Assembly (NCBI RefSeq): GCF_900103695.1
Contig: NZ_FNHF01000006.1
Location: 62,001-126,000, forward strand
From: Sediminibacillus halophilus
Lineage (GTDB): Bacteria; Bacillota; Bacilli; Bacillales; Amphibacillaceae
Direction: 5' to 3'
Length of the DNA stretch: 64,000 nt
Positions within the stretch are counted from its first letter, which is position 1, and the number at the start of each line of letters is the position of its first letter. A program made the translations under genes and the position numbers. Positions 8,480 through 18,097 of the stretch are shown here, piece by piece. The notes beneath the pieces were generated by a model that saw only the letters and a list, made by a program, of their open reading frames with translations, made no database searches and had not been told where the DNA came from.

Positions 8480-9691
8480 TTAAAATCTATTGCTGCTACG
8501 AAAATCAAATAAATGGTCAAGCTTTGCTTTTTTTGTTTGCAAGTATCTTTCATTGTTTTTGTTGGCCGGTATTTGAATTGCTTTTCTTTCCGTCACTTCC
8601 AACCCATAATCGCTCAAACCGGAAATTTTACGAGGATTATTGGTCAAAAGCTGCAACTTCCGGACGCCAAGATCCTTCAGCATTTGGGCACTCACAGCAT
8701 AGTCCCGCAGATCCGCAGGAAAACCTAGCTGATGGTTTGCTTCGACAGTGTCAAAACCCTGCTCCTGCAATTTATACGCCTTCAGTTTATTCAGCAAGCC
8801 AATCCCTCTGCCTTCTTGGCGCATGTATATCAGTACGCCTTTTCCCGCTGCCTCGATCTGTTGCAAGGCCTGTTCGAGCTGGGGCCCGCAATCACAGCGA
8901 TGGGAACCAAAAACATCTCCGGTCAAACATTCGGAGTGAATCCGCACTAGGACAGGATCCTCCGGTCTTATATCTCCCTTAAAAAGGGCGAGGTGCTCCT
9001 TGCCTGTGAATTTTTCCGTGTAAGCAGTAAGATTAAATTCCCCATAGGCTGTCGGCAGCTTGATCGTTATTTCTTTATTGATCAAAACATCATTCACTTT
9101 ACGGTAGGCAACTAAGTCTTGGATGGTGATCAACGATAAGTCAAACCGCTCTGCCATTTTCTCCAACTCCGGCAGCCTTGCCATTGTACCATCACCGTTC
9201 ATAATTTCGCAGATCACGCCTGCGGGCTTAGAACCTGCAAGTTTCGCCAGATCGACTGCAGCCTCCGTATGACCCATACGCTCCAGGACACCGGCCTGTT
9301 TGGCTACTAAAGGGAACACGTGACCAGGCCGTTTAAAAGCAGTAGCTTCTGTCTTCTCCTCAATCAATTTTTGGATGGTCAGCGCCCGGTCATATGCACT
9401 GATTCCTGTGTCGGTTTCCTCATGGTCGATGCTGATAGTAAACGCCGTTCCGTAATTATCGCTGTTATCTTCCACCATGGCGGGCAAACGCAATTTATCG
9501 GCTAGCTCCTTATCCATCGGGGCACATATGAGTCCCCTTCCTTCCTTGGCCATGAAGTTGATCGATTCAGGAGTGGCATGCTCTGCAAGCATAACCAAAT
9601 CTCCTTCGTTTTCCCTATCTTCGTCGTCAACGACGATCACCATTTTTCCAGCCCGCAAGTCTTGTAATGCCTTGTCTATCGTTTGGAACAT
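8480..9691 (-). CDS. ribBA: Bifunctional 3,4-DHBP synthase / GTP cyclohydrolase II
   Basis: 403 residues. The N-terminal half (about 1-200) is DHBP synthase, with [21 protein letters not shown] as metal/substrate site, split here as [11 protein letters not shown] then AEHAT, and GHTEAAVDL. The C-terminal half is GTP cyclohydrolase II, with the zinc ligands in [15 protein letters not shown] and the catalytic RQEGRGIGL loop. It makes both riboflavin precursors, from ribulose 5-phosphate and from GTP. RBS TAGGAGG. It lies 11 nt behind ribE. Both domains look intact, so the protein should be fully bifunctional. Confidence 0.97.
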   Translation of the reverse strand: MFQTIDKALQDLRAGKMVIVVDDEDRENEGDLVMLAEHATPESINFMAKEGRGLICAPMDKELADKLRLPAMVEDNSDNYGTAFTISIDHEETDTGISAYDRALTIQKLIEEKTEATAFKRPGHVFPLVAKQAGVLERMGHTEAAVDLAKLAGSKPAGVICEIMNGDGTMARLPELEKMAERFDLSLITIQDLVAYRKVNDVLINKEITIKLPTAYGEFNLTAYTEKFTGKEHLALFKGDIRPEDPVLVRIHSECLTGDVFGSHRCDCGPQLEQALQQIEAAGKGVLIYMRQEGRGIGLLNKLKAYKLQEQGFDTVEANHQLGFPADLRDYAVSAQMLKDLGVRKLQLLTNNPRKISGLSDYGLEVTERKAIQIPANKNNERYLQTKKAKLDHLFDFRSSNRF

Positions 9692-9702
9692 AGCTAGTCC
9701 TC

Positions 9703-10365
9703 CTAATCTAAAAAGCCAAATTGCTGTAGTTTTTCCGCGGTTATTTTTCCGGCCGTTCCTTCTGCAGCAGACTGATATTTTGCCGAGAGAAGACGATCGA
9801 TGTATTTTGCCAGCACGTCATATTCAATGTTAACCGTTTCTCCGGTCTGCTTGTCAGCGAGGATAGTTGCCCGCTGTGTCTCTGGAATAAGGGATATCGT
9901 AAAAGCAGATGGATGGACGGAAAATACAGTCAAGGAAGTTCCATCAACTGCGACCGAGCCCTTTTCCGAAAGATATGGAATCCCCCCAGACGGGACTTCG
10001 ATGGTTATATAAACGGCATTTGCCTCTTTCCATTTCTTGATGATGATACCCACAGCATCTACATGACCGGACACAAAGTGACCCCCGAATCGATCTTGAG
10101 CACGCATGGCCCGTTCCAAATTAACGTCCATTCCAGGAGTGACACCGGACAGCGAGGAGGTACGGAATGTTTCGGGAATGATGTCCACCGTAAAGTCGGT
10201 CTCTTGAAAAGACGTGACGGTCAGACAAACACCATTCACCGATATACTGTCGCCTACTCTTACATCGCTTGTCACCGTTTCAGCCGCTATGTTCATCGTC
10301 AACGACTCCTGCTTGCGTTTGATGGATGTTACGTTTCCTTTTTCTTCAACGATTCCAGTAAACAA
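9703..10365 (-). CDS. ribE: Riboflavin synthase, alpha chain
   Basis: 220 residues made of two similar lumazine-binding barrels. The N-terminal barrel starts [10 protein letters not shown] and carries [10 protein letters not shown]; the C-terminal barrel repeats it as [10 protein letters not shown]. It dismutates two lumazine molecules to riboflavin plus the pyrimidine. The start is TTG directly after the ribD stop (TGATTG), with AAAAGGAGG inside the end of ribD, which implies translational coupling. The length agrees with the family. Confidence 0.96.
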   Translation of the reverse strand: MFTGIVEEKGNVTSIKRKQESLTMNIAAETVTSDVRVGDSISVNGVCLTVTSFQETDFTVDIIPETFRTSSLSGVTPGMDVNLERAMRAQDRFGGHFVSGHVDAVGIIIKKWKEANAVYITIEVPSGGIPYLSEKGSVAVDGTSLTVFSVHPSAFTISLIPETQRATILADKQTGETVNIEYDVLAKYIDRLLSAKYQSAAEGTAGKITAEKLQQFGFLD

Positions 10366-11502
10366 TCACTCCGCCTCCTTTTTTGGAACAGCAATGATTT
10401 TGAGGTCACCGCTGATTTTTTCGACTGATTTAATCTCCAGCTGTCTTGCTTGCCTGATATATTCAGGCGAAACACCACCACCTACCACAGTTATGGCATC
10501 ACTGCCACCGAGCAGTAGCGGTGCTATATACCAATGACACTCATCAAACAGGCCTGTTTCTACAAAAGCGCCATGAATTGAACTTCCACCTTCTACATAG
10601 ACAGATTGAACGCGCTGTTCTGCCAGCAGATTTAATACAGCCTCCAGTTCCACCTTCTTTGTATCAAGCTTGAATACTTTCACATGCGGCTTTATCAGCT
10701 TTGCTTGCTCCACGTCTGCAGATGAGCCGCATATCAGCCACGTAGGCGCTTCGGGCCTAGTCAGCAGTTTGCTGTCAGCAGGAATACGCAAATCGCTGTC
10801 CAAAACGATGCGGATCGGTTGTTTTCCGCCTTCGGGGAGCCTTACAGTCAGGCGAGGGTCGTCTGCCATTACTGTTCCAATACCAACAAGAACCGCGTCA
10901 TGAAGATCACGCTGCCGATGGACATCCTCCCTTGCCGCTTCCGACGTAATCCAACGGCTATCACCCGTGCTGGCCGCCGCTTTTCCATCCAAGGTCATTG
11001 CAGCTTTCAAGGTAACGAAAGGGAGCTTCTCCCTTATTTGTTTGAAGAACCGACGATTCAATTCAATCGCTCTTTCTTGTCTTAACCCGACTTCGACTTC
11101 GATACCTGCCTGGCGGAGTTTTTCCGCTCCCCTTCCGGCCACTTCAGGGTTGGGGTCCAAACATGCAATATAAACCTTTGCTAGTTGATGCTCCACAATT
11201 AAGTCGGCACATGGCGGAGTTTTGCCATGATGGGAGCACGGTTCCAAAGTGACATACATCACCGCGCCTGCTGCGGCTTCTCCTGCTTGTCTTAATGCAT
11301 GTACTTCCGCGTGTGCACTCCCTGCCTGCAAGTGGCTGCCCATGCCGATCACGCTGCCGTCTTTTACGACCACTGCACCGACAGAAGGGTTAGGGCTTGT
11401 TTGTCCAATGGTTACTTCTGCTAATGCCAACGCTGTATCCATATAGGTTTCTTTTGATGCCAAATCCTTCATCCTCTCATTCCCGGAGCAAAGAGTTTCC
11501 AT
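10366..11502 (-). CDS. ribD: Riboflavin biosynthesis deaminase/reductase RibD
   Basis: Up to 378 residues. The N-terminal zinc deaminase has HAEVHA and PCSHHGKTPPC; the C-terminal reductase has the substrate loop VTLKAAMTLDGKAA and STGDSRWITSEAAR. It performs the second and third steps of the pyrimidine branch. The start is uncertain. The ATG at 11502 lacks a ribosome site. A GAGAGG at 11482-11477 would serve a TTG at 11463, giving a protein shortened by 13 residues that begins near the family norm. First gene of ribD-ribE-ribBA-ribH, controlled by the upstream FMN riboswitch. Confidence 0.95.
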   Translation of the reverse strand: METLCSGNERMKDLASKETYMDTALALAEVTIGQTSPNPSVGAVVVKDGSVIGMGSHLQAGSAHAEVHALRQAGEAAAGAVMYVTLEPCSHHGKTPPCADLIVEHQLAKVYIACLDPNPEVAGRGAEKLRQAGIEVEVGLRQERAIELNRRFFKQIREKLPFVTLKAAMTLDGKAAASTGDSRWITSEAAREDVHRQRDLHDAVLVGIGTVMADDPRLTVRLPEGGKQPIRIVLDSDLRIPADSKLLTRPEAPTWLICGSSADVEQAKLIKPHVKVFKLDTKKVELEAVLNLLAEQRVQSVYVEGGSSIHGAFVETGLFDECHWYIAPLLLGGSDAITVVGGGVSPEYIRQARQLEIKSVEKISGDLKIIAVPKKEAE

Positions 11503-11518
11503 TTTTCATTGTGAACGT

Positions 11519-11546
11519 AAAAAAGCCCCGGTAGATGCCGGGGCCT
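11519..11546 (-). terminator. Attenuator terminator of the FMN riboswitch
   Basis: Stem GCCCCGG / CCGGGGC with six T on the minus strand, between the aptamer and ribD. This is the regulated terminator of the leader. Confidence 0.88.
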
Positions 11547-11670
11547 TAAAAATCGGTAAAGTTAAGCTGAGACGATCCTTTCGGGAAAACGGCAAAGAAT
11601 GCAGAAGGCATGCTGATGCCCACAGCTTTTTTCCGTATCCTGAATAAAACGTCACTACTGTAATGTTTCG

Positions 11671-11812
11671 CTTCCTTTTCCCATCCAGACTTTAACTGTC
11701 GGCTTTGGAATTACACCAAATCCACCGCTGCTTACGCAAGCGGGTCACGGACTGAGGACATCAACTTGTCCATCACCGCCGGTCGGGATTTACACCCTGC
11801 CCCAAAGGAATT
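11671..11812 (-). promoter_or_regulatory. FMN riboswitch (RFN element)
   Basis: On the minus strand the conserved aptamer reads GGGGCAGGGTGTAAATCCCG, ACCGGCGGTGATGG, then GTCCGTGACCCGCT, GCAGCGGTGGATTTGGTG, and closes with CCGACAGTTAAAGTCTGGAT. It lies upstream of ribD with a terminator in between, so binding of FMN should stop transcription of the rib operon. The spacer of roughly 125 nt between aptamer and terminator is long. Confidence 0.96.
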
Positions 11813-11981
11813 CTGTATTTAGTTAAAAATATCATAGCATTCTTTTTAACAAAATGCATCCAAGTGAGCTTATCCAAAAAAAACCATCTGATTTTCTTTG
11901 TCTTGTAAGTATTTACGGAGCATGGTAAGATGCAGTTAAATAAATTTGACCGAGTGGTTTTTTTTGAAAGGGGGGAAATTA

Positions 11982-12617
11982 GTGAAGCAATTGATGATAT
12001 TGGAAACCTATGAACAATTAAAATCTTTGAGTGATCCTTTCCGGAGTCAGCTAATGATGCGGCTGATCGAACAGCCATACACCGGGCAGCAATTAGCCGC
12101 TCAATTCAACCTCTCCAGGGCAAAAATTCATTATCACCTGCGAGAGTTGGCAAAAAACGGATTGGTGGAAATAGTGAGAACAGAAGAAAAGAATGGAATC
12201 GTCCAAAAATTCTACCAATCCACCGCAAGAGGATTTACACCTTCGGAGGAACTGCTTCCGTATAAAGAAGAGTTAAGTGAATCAATCCGCCAAATGTACA
12301 CCCGCATGCTGGAAAGGACAAAAATGAGGGTGATTACCGCTCCTGAGGATGCCTTTAAGCAAGAAACCGCAATATCTAATCCGGCAGAATGGTCACATCT
12401 GGGCTCAACATGGGAAATTTCAGCAACCAAGGAGAATTTCAAGCAATGGATCAAAAAGTTTTTTGATCTGATGGAAGAATTAAGGGCCCTAAGCGCTGAA
12501 ACGGAAGGCCATCCCGAACAAAAACTGTTCAGCATTACGGCCTTTGGATTCGAAATCGATGAATCGTTATTTCAAAAACGGGAAATGAAAAATCAATCAA
12601 AAAAGGAATCAGAATAG
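11982..12617 (+). CDS. ArsR-like winged-helix transcriptional regulator
   Basis: 211 residues from GTG at 11982, behind a GAAAGGGGGG site; a TTG at 11946 is possible but has that site inside. The N-terminal winged helix is clear: LKSLSDPFRSQLMMRLIEQP, then GQQLAAQFNLSRAKIHYHLR, then ELAKNGLVEI and a wing with IVQKFYQ. The remaining 120 residues form a helical domain with no recognised ligand motif. It lies 68 nt upstream of an MFS exporter gene in the same direction and probably regulates it. Confidence 0.85.
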   Translation: MKQLMILETYEQLKSLSDPFRSQLMMRLIEQPYTGQQLAAQFNLSRAKIHYHLRELAKNGLVEIVRTEEKNGIVQKFYQSTARGFTPSEELLPYKEELSESIRQMYTRMLERTKMRVITAPEDAFKQETAISNPAEWSHLGSTWEISATKENFKQWIKKFFDLMEELRALSAETEGHPEQKLFSITAFGFEIDESLFQKREMKNQSKKESE

Positions 12618-12685
12618 GTTCTTTTTTTGCACTGACAGTCAATTTTTTTTGACCGTGTAATCTTTTTGATACTGGGAGGCGGAAA

Positions 12686-13969
12686 ATGAACTTACTATGG
12701 ACCAATCGAAATTTTCTCTTGTTGTTTATTGGCAGAATTGTTACCAATATCGGAGATAGCATTTATTATGTAGCCGCCATGTGGCTAGTTTACGATTTAG
12801 GCGGCAGTGCATTCTACTCTGGTTTGGCGGGGTTTTTAACGTTACTTCCGGCAGCACTACAGTTTTTTACGGGACCGTTTGTCGATAAATGGCCGATTAA
12901 AAAGGTACTCGTACTTACCCAGCTGCTGCAATGCATCCTGATTTTAATCATTCCGTTGGCTCACTGGATCGGCTTTTTAACCGTTCATCTCATCCTGACC
13001 ATCATGCCAGTGGTTGCCTTTATTGAACAGTTTACCTACCCTTCCCAAACAAAGGCGCTCGTCTCTATTCTTTCCAAACAACAGCTTGTAAAGGGAAACT
13101 CCCTGTTCGCCTTTGCCTATCAGGGGATTGATTTGCTATTCAATGCGGTTTCCGGAATCCTCGTTGCCATTGTCGGAGCTGTCACTCTCTATCTTGCAGA
13201 TTCCATGACATTTGCATTGGCAGCCATCTTGTTCACCATTTGCAAGTTTCTTCCTGGCGAAGAAAAGAACAATGAAAAAGCATCAATTAAACAGACATTC
13301 CTGGACTATAAATCGGAATTGAAGCAGGGATTTTCGATTGTTTTCCGCTCATTGCTGGCGAGTTTTTTAATTGGATCGGTCGCCTGCAACTTTGCAATCG
13401 GCGCAGGATTGGCCGTCCTTCCCGGTTTGGGGGCGGAGCTTGGGGGAGCGGAAATATACGGATTTTATTTGGCAGCTATGTCTACCGGTTCTCTGCTTGG
13501 AGCATTGACCAGTACTTTTTTCGGCCGGTTTCCTGTGGGAAAGCTTTCGATTCTGACGTTTTTTTTCGGGTCTTGTTGCTGGGTTGCCAGTACATTTCTC
13601 TCACCTGTTCTATTAGGAGCGGTATTTTTCGGGTTGGCTTGGGTACCAGTTGGTGCGACCAATGTTTTGTTTGCTGCCGTCATGCAATCCGTTGTCCCGA
13701 TCCATTTATTAGGTCGTGTCAATACCGTTTCGCGCAGTATGAGTGCATCAGCTATGCCGATCGGGTCGCTGGCTGGCGGATACCTTGCTTCTACATTCTC
13801 CCCCTCCCTAATCTTCAGCTGTGCCGGAGCGGGCTTGTTGATTGTGGCCATCGTATGGATCTGTCACCCCAGACTTCGGCAGCTGCCTAAAACGGATGGA
13901 ATGACTGCAGAAACCTTCGATTTACCCATTACTATTCCAAAGAGAAGTCTGGAAGGGCCTAGTTCTTAG
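12686..13969 (+). CDS. MFS transporter (enterobactin/macrolide-type exporter family)
   Basis: 427 residues with about 12 membrane helices. The N-terminus NFLLLFIGRIVTNIGDSIYY is characteristic of the MFS_3 (EntS/MefA-like) branch, and a second half begins near residue 215 after a charged cytoplasmic loop (GEEKNNEKASIKQ). The motif VDKWPIKKVLVLTQ corresponds to the loop 2-3 signature. Members usually export drugs or siderophores; the cargo is not predictable here. The start ATG has GGGAGGCGG upstream. Likely in one unit with the winged-helix regulator. Confidence 0.85.
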   Translation: MNLLWTNRNFLLLFIGRIVTNIGDSIYYVAAMWLVYDLGGSAFYSGLAGFLTLLPAALQFFTGPFVDKWPIKKVLVLTQLLQCILILIIPLAHWIGFLTVHLILTIMPVVAFIEQFTYPSQTKALVSILSKQQLVKGNSLFAFAYQGIDLLFNAVSGILVAIVGAVTLYLADSMTFALAAILFTICKFLPGEEKNNEKASIKQTFLDYKSELKQGFSIVFRSLLASFLIGSVACNFAIGAGLAVLPGLGAELGGAEIYGFYLAAMSTGSLLGALTSTFFGRFPVGKLSILTFFFGSCCWVASTFLSPVLLGAVFFGLAWVPVGATNVLFAAVMQSVVPIHLLGRVNTVSRSMSASAMPIGSLAGGYLASTFSPSLIFSCAGAGLLIVAIVWICHPRLRQLPKTDGMTAETFDLPITIPKRSLEGPSS

Positions 13970-14355
13970 TTGCTCGTTCAGGATCGATTTAATTTATACC
14001 TGGATTAAATAGGATAAGGTTAGGTTATATCTTAAATCTATTGGCAAAAGCAAAACGTTAAGAAGTATGAAAAGAACTTCTTATGAAGTTTGATTACTAA
14101 TTCTAGTAAAATCAAAAGGTTGTTTTGTAAACATTTTTTGTAAATTCTACTATTACCTTAAAATGGATAAGGTGTATTTACTGCGAGTTTTATCGGGGCA
14201 TTCGCATCAAGCGTTTCAACGCAGCCAATAAAGATAATTGGCAAATAACGAACTCCTACATCTGGCCAACGTTCCATTCTCAAAAAGAAATACCGGGCGG
14301 GTTCGAATGTCTAAAACGAATCATCGCTCGGTTTTGCTTTTGTACCAGCCATTTT
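13970..14355. other. Gene-free stretch between convergent genes
   Basis: About 386 nt, AT-rich at the MFS side, with no credible coding frame. Near 14297-14335 ACCGGGCGGGTTCG and CGAATCATCGCTCGGT form an imperfect hairpin with T-rich flanks, probably a bidirectional terminator for the MFS and murB genes. Nothing else was recognised. Confidence 0.5.
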
Positions 14356-15306
14356 TCAATTTTGCTTCACTGATTTAACCGTTTCCGCATCGGCATCTTC
14401 TCCGATGATTTTCACTTCTCTTTCCAGGAACACACCGAACTTATCCTTGACTGTCTTTTGTACCAGCTCAATAACGGAGATATATTCGGTTGCTGTCGCA
14501 TTGTTTTTGTTGACAATGAAACCAGCATGCTTGGTGGAGACTTCCGCGCCCCCGATTCCTTTACCTTGCAATTCGCTGTCCTGGATTAACTTGCCGGCAA
14601 AATAACCCGGCGGGCGCTTAAAGACACTGCCGCATGATGGATATTCGAGCGGCTGCTTGGACTCCCGTTTATACGTCAAGTCGTCCATAATTACTTTGAT
14701 ATCCTCATATTTTCCTGGTTGGAGTTTGAATTTCGCTTCTAAAACGATGTATCCTTTGTCGGGGATATTGCTGGTCCTGTATTCAAGATCGAGGTCTTCT
14801 GCAGGAAGAGTCAATAATGTCCCCTCCCGATCGACGACCACCGCCTCTTCTAACACATCTTTGATTTCCCCGCCGTAAGCCCCGGCATTCATAAACAGGG
14901 CGCCTCCCACTGTTCCTGGAATTCCGCAGGCAAATTCCAATCCGGTCAGTCTCTCCTTTAATGCCCGGCGAGAAACGTCGATAATGGCTGCACCGCTTTG
15001 GGCGAATATCGTACCGGACTCGACCCGGATATTCTGAAATTGCTTTTGACTCATGACAATGCCGCGAATTCCGCCATCCTTCACAATCATATTGGAACCA
15101 TTGCCAAGAAGCGTGAACGGGATATTTTCCCGCCTTGCAAGCTTCACCAACTCCTGAACTTCAGAAAACGTTTCCGGTGTGACAAGAATATCCGCCTTTC
15201 CGCCAAGACGGGTGTACGTATGGTTTTTCAACAGCTCATCCAGCATAATGTTTTTCTCAGCTGTTATATGTGTTATTTCCTGATAAACATGTTCGATATT
15301 TATCAA
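14356..15306 (-). CDS. murB: UDP-N-acetylenolpyruvoylglucosamine reductase
   Basis: 316 residues. MurB reduces the enolpyruvyl ether to UDP-MurNAc with NADPH and FAD in peptidoglycan synthesis. Seen: FAD-binding segments NHTYTRLGGKADILV, LLGNGSNMIV and GIPGTVGGALFMNAGAYGG; the active-site loop YPSCGSVFKRPPG with the proton-donor Ser; and the C-terminal LEREVKIIG with the conserved Glu. This is the short type II form of Gram-positives. The start is TTG at 15306, with AAAGGA upstream. It stands alone, not in a division cluster, so a second murB elsewhere in the genome is possible. Confidence 0.95.
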   Translation of the reverse strand: MINIEHVYQEITHITAEKNIMLDELLKNHTYTRLGGKADILVTPETFSEVQELVKLARRENIPFTLLGNGSNMIVKDGGIRGIVMSQKQFQNIRVESGTIFAQSGAAIIDVSRRALKERLTGLEFACGIPGTVGGALFMNAGAYGGEIKDVLEEAVVVDREGTLLTLPAEDLDLEYRTSNIPDKGYIVLEAKFKLQPGKYEDIKVIMDDLTYKRESKQPLEYPSCGSVFKRPPGYFAGKLIQDSELQGKGIGGAEVSTKHAGFIVNKNNATATEYISVIELVQKTVKDKFGVFLEREVKIIGEDADAETVKSVKQN

Positions 15307-15555
15307 ATTAAATCATTCCTTTGGATTGTCCTCTTCGTTGATGGTTAAAAGCGACACAGAAATCCCTTTTCCCATAACCTTGATTATAACAGGTGGACGT
15401 AACAGCGCCAACTCCAATTTTGCCAACCTTTATCCAGCTCATTAAAAGGTTATGTCTTCTCAGAGGAATTCGTGCCTAATCTGTTTCCCCCTATCACCTA
15501 CCCGCTGGCCGGCCAGTCAAACATTCTCTTGGTTCAAATTGATTGTAAAAATGCA

Positions 15556-15661
15556 AAGAGACCGGGACAAAAGCATGACCACTAGAGCAGAAGCCGATCT
15601 AAATGCTGATTTAATTCGTTCGGTTTTTACTTTGGTCACGAGGCTTTTGTTCCAGTTTCTT
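15556..15661. repeat. Long imperfect inverted repeat between murB and the TetR gene
   Basis: Outer arms AGAGACCGGGACAAAAGC (15557-15574) and GCTTTTGTTCCAGTTTCT (15643-15660) pair over 18 bp with three G-U type exchanges. The loop of about 68 nt has a further small GCCGA / TCGG pairing. No U-run follows on either strand, so it may be a mobile intergenic repeat or an RNA element rather than a plain terminator. The rest of 15307-15665 shows no gene. Confidence 0.5.
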
Positions 15662-15665
15662 TCTA

Positions 15666-16316
15666 TTATGCTTCAATGCCTTTCAAAATGAAATCAATGA
15701 GGTGCTCCACTTCTTGCGCCTCATCCCACTCGGCATCAGGATTCAGGAGAAAACGGGTGACAATGAACCCCAGTATGGGAGAGACAATACACCGGACCAT
15801 CGTCTTAATCGGCATTTCTTTAAGCAGTCCCGCTTCCTGGAACCCTATAACTGTCTGCTTGATCCTCGGATACACCTGTTCAAGGAACGATTCCTCAATG
15901 ATCATCTTGATTTCCGGGTGGAAGGCAAACTCCTGGAGCACTATCCGCAAAATCGCAACATTCTGTCTGGCAAAATCCAACCGATTATAAATGAATGTTC
16001 TTAACAGCTCGTCAATACCATGAAATTCCCGATTAAAAATATTTTCGACCATATTGCTGGCAAACACAGGCACAGCGAGCTTGAGCACTCCAGGCTTCAC
16101 AATAGCCAATAACAAATCCTTTTTTGCCGGGTAATGACGAAAAATAGTCCCTTCCGCTACCCCGGCACGCTTTGCGATTTCACTTGTGGCTGTTGCCGCA
16201 TACCCTTTCTCGGCAAATATTTCTATTGCAGCTGCAAGTATGTTTGCTTGCTTTTCCGTCAATCGGATCTCTTGTTCATCCACTTTCAATAGTTCTCTTA
16301 AATAGGACTCCTGCAT
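15666..16316 (-). CDS. TetR family regulator of the adjacent ABC exporter
   Basis: 216 residues from the ATG at 16316, which has AAGGTGAGGG upstream. The helix-turn-helix lies at about residues 22-65: ILAAAIEIFAEKGYAATATS, then EIAKRAGVAEGTIFRHYPAK. The rest is the helical ligand and dimer domain. It is the third gene of an operon behind the ABC-2 ATPase and permease, 19 nt after the permease stop. A TetR-type palindrome in front of the first gene makes autoregulation likely; an exported drug or lipid may be the ligand. Confidence 0.88.
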   Translation of the reverse strand: MQESYLRELLKVDEQEIRLTEKQANILAAAIEIFAEKGYAATATSEIAKRAGVAEGTIFRHYPAKKDLLLAIVKPGVLKLAVPVFASNMVENIFNREFHGIDELLRTFIYNRLDFARQNVAILRIVLQEFAFHPEIKMIIEESFLEQVYPRIKQTVIGFQEAGLLKEMPIKTMVRCIVSPILGFIVTRFLLNPDAEWDEAQEVEHLIDFILKGIEA

Positions 16317-16335
16317 ACTGACCCTCACCTTATCA

Positions 16336-17349
16336 TTATTTTCGGTATGCCTTAAGTGTACCAAGATTCAAAAGATAAAATAACAGTGAAAACCCAAGGA
16401 CAACATAGAGGTCGACCTGTATATCCGCCAATCCGTTCCCTTTGATCATGATTTCCTTGAGGGCATCAGCACCATAGGAAATCGGCATAATGTATTCTAT
16501 ATACACCAACCAGTCAGCACCATTATCCAGACTGAACATCCCCGAAAAAAACGCCTGGGGAACGATTACGAGCGGAATAAACTGCATGAGTTGAAATTCA
16601 TTCCTGGCAAAAGAGGATAGCAGGATGCCAAGTGTGAGTGCACTCAATGAAAGTAACATGGTGACCAGGATGACAAGCCATAAGGATCCATTAAGTGGAA
16701 TTCCCAACACGTAAACAGCATACAACGCGACGATAAACGACTGAATCACTGCGAACAATCCAAAACCGCCGATATACCCAAGGATGATTTCCCATCCTTT
16801 CAGCGGCATGGCAAACAGCCTCTCCATTGTACCTTGCGACCTTTCTCGCAAGAAGGAAATACCTCCTACTAAAAACACGATGAAGAATGCGAAAAAACCA
16901 ATCAGGACCGGCCCTGTATAATCGAAGGTGGTCTCTGCATTATCTTCATATAAATACTCGATGGAAATGTCTGGAGGCTGCCTATCTGATTGAGACGCCA
17001 ATGCCTCCTGCAATCCCATTTTCACAGCCTCGCTTTGATTGGGTTTGCTGTTGTCTACAGTAACATGGATGCGTTGTCCATTTGCTTCAAGAATGGCGTC
17101 GATTTCCGAATCAGCAAGCGCCCGCACGGGATCATCGACGTCAACGATGTCCAGCATGCTATCCTGCACTGCTGCTTCAAGCGGGGCAGGAGCCCCCTCG
17201 ACCGCTAGCTTTGGTTGATATGCCTCCTGGTCCAACACCAGCCAGGTCAACGTCAAAATCAATAAAGGAGCAACGATCATCAGGGCAAGGGACCGTTTAT
17301 CGCGTATAAATTGACGCAGAATCCGAACAACAATCGCCTGTATCTTCAT
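16336..17349 (-). CDS. ABC-2 type transporter permease
   Basis: 337 residues: one N-terminal membrane helix (residues about 18-38), an extracytoplasmic domain of about 130 residues, then five or more helices with the ABC-2 signature LVGGISFLRERSQGTMERLFAMP. This is the layout of daunorubicin/drug exporters such as the YhgE and DrrB-like groups. It overlaps the ATPase stop by ATGA and has GGGAGGG upstream, so the two are translated in step and form the exporter together. Substrate unknown. Confidence 0.88.
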   Translation of the reverse strand: MKIQAIVVRILRQFIRDKRSLALMIVAPLLILTLTWLVLDQEAYQPKLAVEGAPAPLEAAVQDSMLDIVDVDDPVRALADSEIDAILEANGQRIHVTVDNSKPNQSEAVKMGLQEALASQSDRQPPDISIEYLYEDNAETTFDYTGPVLIGFFAFFIVFLVGGISFLRERSQGTMERLFAMPLKGWEIILGYIGGFGLFAVIQSFIVALYAVYVLGIPLNGSLWLVILVTMLLSLSALTLGILLSSFARNEFQLMQFIPLVIVPQAFFSGMFSLDNGADWLVYIEYIMPISYGADALKEIMIKGNGLADIQVDLYVVLGFSLLFYLLNLGTLKAYRK

Positions 17350-18065
17350 GCTTTTTCCCTCCCATACGTTAGAAATGCCTGCTCAATCGAGTCAGTACCG
17401 GTTTCCTGCTTTAACGCAGCAGGAGATCCATGGGCAATGATCTTCCCATCCCTTAACAGTCCTAACGTGTCACATCGTTCTGCTTCATCCATCACATGGG
17501 TGGTGACGATGATTGTTGTCCCGCCTCTCTTCAAATCAGCAAACCTGCCCCAAATTTTGTTACGCAATAACGGATCGATTCCAACCGTTGGTTCATCCAG
17601 AATTAATAGTTTTGGCTGATGGATCAACGCAGCTGCTAAAGATAACCGCCGCTTCATACCACCGGAATATTCACGAACGATTTTATGCTTGCTGTCCTGC
17701 AATCCAACATCCTCCAACACTTGATCGATACGCAAGGCCGTCTGCTTTTTCGGCACTCCGTAAATCGCTGCAAAAAATGCGAGGTTTTCCTTGGCAGTCA
17801 GCTCATGATAAAGGGCATCCGCCTGTGCCATATAACCAATGGATCCCATCGTTTGTAATGACGGCATCCTTGTTTTCAAGACAACCACTGCTCCTTCTGT
17901 AGGTGTTAGCGTGCCAACGATCGTCTTTACAAGCGTCGTTTTTCCGGACCCTGATGGACCGAGCAAAACAAATATTCCACCAGCACTGATTGTCAGGCTA
18001 ATATCCTGCAAAACCCTCTGCCTATCGAATGAATGCGATACATGCCGAAGTTCCACTATTTCCAT
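17346..18065 (-). CDS. ABC transporter ATP-binding protein (drug exporter type)
   Basis: 239 residues, one nucleotide-binding domain. Walker A is GPSGSGKTTL, the signature is YSGGMKRRLSLA, Walker B is LLILDEPTVGID and the switch His is in VTTHVMDEAE. The sequence belongs to the CcmA/DrrA exporter class. First gene of a three-gene operon (ATPase, ABC-2 permease, TetR regulator). AAGGAGGG precedes the ATG, and a symmetric operator lies just upstream of that site. Confidence 0.93.
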   Translation of the reverse strand: MEIVELRHVSHSFDRQRVLQDISLTISAGGIFVLLGPSGSGKTTLVKTIVGTLTPTEGAVVVLKTRMPSLQTMGSIGYMAQADALYHELTAKENLAFFAAIYGVPKKQTALRIDQVLEDVGLQDSKHKIVREYSGGMKRRLSLAAALIHQPKLLILDEPTVGIDPLLRNKIWGRFADLKRGGTTIIVTTHVMDEAERCDTLGLLRDGKIIAHGSPAALKQETGTDSIEQAFLTYGREKA

Positions 18066-18081
18066 CTCGGACCCTCCTTTT

Positions 18082-18097
18082 GTGAGTGATTACTCAC
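18082..18097. promoter_or_regulatory. TetR-type operator palindrome
   Basis: GTGAGT (18082-18087) and ACTCAC (18092-18097) with a 4-nt spacer, a few bases upstream of the ABC ATPase ribosome site. The form TGAGT-N-ACTCA is typical of TetR operators, and a TetR gene closes this operon. Confidence 0.7.

Noticed and set aside
8524-8982. Plus-strand frame of about 150 codons
   Set aside because: Antisense to ribBA; composition is Cys/His/Arg-rich as expected for a shadow frame.
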